The position numbers were made by a program, and so were the translations under genes. 64,000 nt of DNA from Halobacillus litoralis (lineage in GTDB: Bacteria > Bacillota > Bacilli > Bacillales > Halobacillaceae): assembly GCF_009856445.1 (NCBI RefSeq), contig NZ_WMFA01000001.1:992001-1056000 (forward strand), written 5' to 3'. How positions within the stretch are numbered: position 1 is the stretch's first letter; the number at the start of each line of letters is the position of its first letter. Positions 61,867 through 64,000 of this stretch are shown one piece after another. Below the pieces are notes generated by a model, which was not told where the DNA came from, made no database searches, and saw nothing but the letters and a program-made list of their open reading frames with translations.

Positions 61867-63087
61867 ATGAGAAACCCTAACATTGTGATTCTCGGTGCCG
61901 GATATGGCGGAATCATGACAGCAGTGAAATTACAGAAAAGCCTAGGTGCAAATGATGCGAACGTGACACTGGTGAATAAACATAGTTACCATTACCAAAC
62001 GACTTGGCTGCATGAAAATGCTGCGGGAACTTTACATCATGACCGCACACGCATTCAAATCAGTGATGTCATCAATACGAGTCAGGTGAATTTCGTACAG
62101 GATACCGTAATTGAAATCAAACCTGAAGATAAGAAAGTATTGCTCGAGAACGGTGAGCTTTCCTACGATTACCTTGTCATCGGACTTGGGTTTGAGGCTG
62201 CCACTTTCGGAATTTCCGGCTTGAAAGAGAATGCTTTCACTATTAACAGCATTAACAGTGCGCGCTTGATTCGTCAGCATATTGAATATAACTTCGCAAA
62301 ATATAATAATGAAATGGAGAAAAAGCAGGAGCGATTGAACATCGTCGTCGGCGGTGCTGGATTTACAGGTATGGAGTTCGTAGGTGAGCTTGCTAATCGT
62401 ATACCGGAACTGTGCAAAGAATACGACATTCCACGGGAAAAAGTCCGTATCATCAACGTTGAAGCTGCTCCTACGGCACTCCCAGGGTTCGATCCTGAGC
62501 TTGTAGAGTACGCGATGAACTCTCTGGAATCACGAGGTGTCGAATTCAAAATCGGCGCGATGATCAAAGAAGTTACTGAAAACAAGCTCGTTTTCGAAAA
62601 AGATGAGCAGCGTGAAGAAATCGAGACGAATACGGTTGTTTGGGCAGCTGGTGTACGTGGAAACTCTCTTGTTGAAAAAGCAGGGTTCGAAGCAAACCGT
62701 GGACGCATTCCAGTTGGGGATGACTTGCGTCCAGAGGGATATGAGGACGTCTTCATCGTAGGTGACTGTGCCTTGATTATGAACGAGGAGACTGGCCGTC
62801 CTTATCCTCCTACGGCGCAAATCGCTATTCAGCAAGCTGAGCAGACTGCGGCGAACCTCACCCGCCTTATTAGAGGAGAGGACCACCTTGAGCCATTCGA
62901 GCCGGACTTGAAAGGTACTGTAGCCTCCTTGGGTCATAATGACGCGATAGGCGTAGTGTTTGATGATAAAAAATTGTTCGGATGGTCAGCAACGGCAATG
63001 AAGAAAATCATCGATAACCGCTATCTGCTAAAACTAGGCGGCGTACCCCTGGTTCTCAAAAAAGGAAAACTAAACTTCTTCCAATAA
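61867..63087 (+). CDS. type II NADH dehydrogenase (NDH-2)
   Basis: A 406-residue peripheral membrane flavoprotein oxidising NADH and reducing menaquinone. FAD motif [20 protein letters not shown] motif [50 protein letters not shown] with a quinone-site Q-x2-Q, and the amphipathic C-terminus. B. subtilis YumB occupies this position next to yumC and is the closest counterpart by place. Upstream are Rex-like sequences and a hairpin with T run (61769-61792). GATGGAAGTGATT precedes ATG. Confidence 0.94.
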   Translation: MRNPNIVILGAGYGGIMTAVKLQKSLGANDANVTLVNKHSYHYQTTWLHENAAGTLHHDRTRIQISDVINTSQVNFVQDTVIEIKPEDKKVLLENGELSYDYLVIGLGFEAATFGISGLKENAFTINSINSARLIRQHIEYNFAKYNNEMEKKQERLNIVVGGAGFTGMEFVGELANRIPELCKEYDIPREKVRIINVEAAPTALPGFDPELVEYAMNSLESRGVEFKIGAMIKEVTENKLVFEKDEQREEIETNTVVWAAGVRGNSLVEKAGFEANRGRIPVGDDLRPEGYEDVFIVGDCALIMNEETGRPYPPTAQIAIQQAEQTAANLTRLIRGEDHLEPFEPDLKGTVASLGHNDAIGVVFDDKKLFGWSATAMKKIIDNRYLLKLGGVPLVLKKGKLNFFQ

Positions 63088-63096
63088 TCATAATTA

Positions 63097-63130
63097 AAAG
63101 CGAAAGCAGAACCACTGCTTTCGCTTTTTT
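63097..63130 (+). terminator. terminator of the NDH-2 gene
   Basis: AAAGCGAAAGCAG and CTGCTTTCGCTTT form a perfect 13-bp stem, then TTT. Confidence 0.9.
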
Positions 63131-63160
63131 GTAAAAAATAACTTTCCTTCTCCTAGAATA

Positions 63161-63362
63161 GCTCTCTATTTTTTAAGACACAGTTTCGAAACTTTTGTTG
63201 TGTGGATGGGCTGATGTCTGGTTGAAATAATGAATGAACATACCTGGCCATGGATACGGGGTCACTTCAGCGTTAGCTCTAGTCGCCCACGGAAAGCGAA
63301 CCTTTTCCCGGAGTCCTTAAACACAAAAAAAGTCTCGAAATCAAGCCTTTCACAACCCTGCC
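63161..63362 (-). repeat. intergenic element copy 7 (short, diverged, reverse orientation)
   Basis: About 200 bp between the NDH-2 and yuiB genes. Left end GCTCTCTATTTTTTAAGACAC then CAGTTTCGAAAC; right end GTCTCGAAATCAAGCC then TTTCACAACCCTGCC, which is the reverse of the GGCAGGATTGTGAA left flank in other copies. Interior AAAGCGAACCTTTTCCCGGAG is shared, but it also has about 60 bp not seen elsewhere. It is an eroded member of the family. Confidence 0.75.
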
Positions 63363-63482
63363 CGTTTGTTTAATAACAAACGGTATCGTGGTGGAGGAGC
63401 TCTTGCGCTTTTTATGTAACCGTTATAAAATGAGGTTTGGATTTGTTTGTGTTTCGTTGAACATACATAGGGGGAAACGTTA

Positions 63483-63800
63483 GTGAATATCGTACAGTTC
63501 ATCGTGTCAATGTTGTTATTTTTTGTATTATTCTTCGGAATTTCTTTCTTATTGAATATGATTTTACGCTCTTCATGGTTGATGGCTTTTGTTTATCCGA
63601 TCATCGTTCTATTCATCGTTGATGACTTCCCATGGACAAAATATTTTTCAGATCCGGGAAACGCCTTCCCTACAGTATTTGAACAATTAATGAACCTGAA
63701 ATTAGTGGATATCGTCATCTTAGCGAGTGGATTTGTCGGTACCATAGTGGCTGGAATGGTGATTCGGAAATTACGGAAAAGTGGCTACCAAATGTTTTAA
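63483..63800 (+). CDS. yuiB: YuiB-like membrane protein
   Basis: A 105-residue protein with three helices (FIVSMLLFFVLFFGISFLLNMIL; SWLMAFVYPIIVLFIV; LVDIVILASGFVGTIVAGMVI) matching YuiB of B. subtilis. A GTG start (63483) follows AGGGGGAAACGTTA. Function unknown. The small yuiA gene, usually before it, is not seen; a repeat element is in its place. Confidence 0.88.
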   Translation: MNIVQFIVSMLLFFVLFFGISFLLNMILRSSWLMAFVYPIIVLFIVDDFPWTKYFSDPGNAFPTVFEQLMNLKLVDIVILASGFVGTIVAGMVIRKLRKSGYQMF

Positions 63801-63806
63801 AACGGA

Positions 63807-63843
63807 AAGACTGACGGCACCATGTGCCATCAGTCTTTTTTTC
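63807..63843 (+). terminator. terminator of yuiB
   Basis: AGACTGACGGCAC and TGCCATCAGTCT form a stem with one mismatch and a T7 tail. Confidence 0.87.
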
Positions 63844-63923
63844 TAATATTGGTTAAAAGCTGCGGATGACTCGGTTGAATAAAAAAATGGAGCTTGGACA
63901 TGATTACACCTAGAGGTGATTTC

Positions 63924-64000
63924 ATGAACAAGCGGACGAAGTCTATCTTTTTTATTCTATTGTTCAGCTTTGCTCTTTATAGTACTTTTACGAATGTAAC
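63924..64000 (+). CDS. partial gene with N-terminal membrane helix (YuiC position)
   Basis: Only the first 25 residues are inside the window: MNKRTKSIFFILLFSFALYS, then TFTNVT, a basic start and a hydrophobic helix like a signal peptide or anchor. AGAGGTGATTTC precedes ATG. In B. subtilis yuiC (a 3D-domain, RpfB/Sps-like sporulation protein) follows yuiB, so this may be yuiC; the name is inferred from position only. The gene continues beyond the window. Confidence 0.6.
   Translation, partial: MNKRTKSIFFILLFSFALYSTFTNV

Overview
The window reads as ordinary chromosome of a spore-forming, low-to-moderate GC Bacillaceae member. Halobacillus or a close moderate halophile is the best guess. Many proteins are rich in Asp and Glu, spore genes are frequent (sspL, an alpha/beta SASP, coat proteins, yunB, lytH, a YhcN/YlaJ lipoprotein), and two long stretches follow the Bacillus subtilis yus-yur-suf and yun-yut-yum-yui gene order. 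Genus assignment is inference. No phage, insertion sequence with a transposase, CRISPR array, rRNA or tRNA gene was seen.

Layout. 0-5 kb: ilvD, a histidine phosphatase, a glyoxalase-like protein, and a flavin reductase divergent from a LysR regulator. 5-10 kb: a glyoxylate-shunt operon (aceB-aceA) behind a small zinc-ribbon gene, then a lone HpaB-type monooxygenase. 10-15 kb: small spore genes, an IDEAL-domain protein and a kinase-like gene diverging from a Fur box, and a TrmB-type regulator divergent from a PbuE-like exporter whose leader holds a perfect 46-bp palindrome. 15-23 kb: an orphan betaine-type binding protein, a MoxR/DUF58/membrane-protein operon, a VLRF1-type release-factor-like protein, and a four-gene operon joining an ABM protein, a helical protein, a cobalamin-binding protein and an RsbR-like STAS protein. 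23-32 kb: copZ, coat proteins, proline dehydrogenase, the FadR-controlled fadN-fadA-fadE operon, yusI, gcvH, yusF, yusE. 33-36 kb: two SAM-I riboswitches ahead of metNIQ. 37-42 kb: sufCDSUB. 43-54 kb: yunE, yunD, an HD-GYP gene remnant, yunB, a lysine-riboswitch NhaC-type transporter, a MetPS-like importer, lytH, yutC, yutD, yutE, yutF. 54-64 kb: a large unknown membrane protein, yutG, a 2-hydroxyacid dehydrogenase, yutI, yuzD, yuzB, yutM, yumC, a type II NADH dehydrogenase, yuiB and a gene cut by the window end.

Function. Fatty acids broken down by FadN/A/E to acetyl-CoA can enter the glyoxylate shunt (AceA/AceB). Iron-sulfur assembly (SufCDSUB, YutI, YutM) supplies clients such as IlvD, and two Fur-like boxes point to iron control. 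Amino-acid uptake is set by riboswitches: SAM-I for MetNIQ and lysine for the NhaC-type protein.

The most unusual content is non-coding. A family of at least seven intergenic elements (130-580 bp) shares a terminal motif GACTCAGTTTCGAGA in inverted orientation at the two ends. The two largest, at 42.46-43.03 and 58.33-58.91 kb, consist of two GC-rich inverted arms around a roughly 200-bp middle. Their outer flanks run the same way but the whole core is flipped. The cobalamin/STAS operon is the best candidate for an undescribed sensory system.
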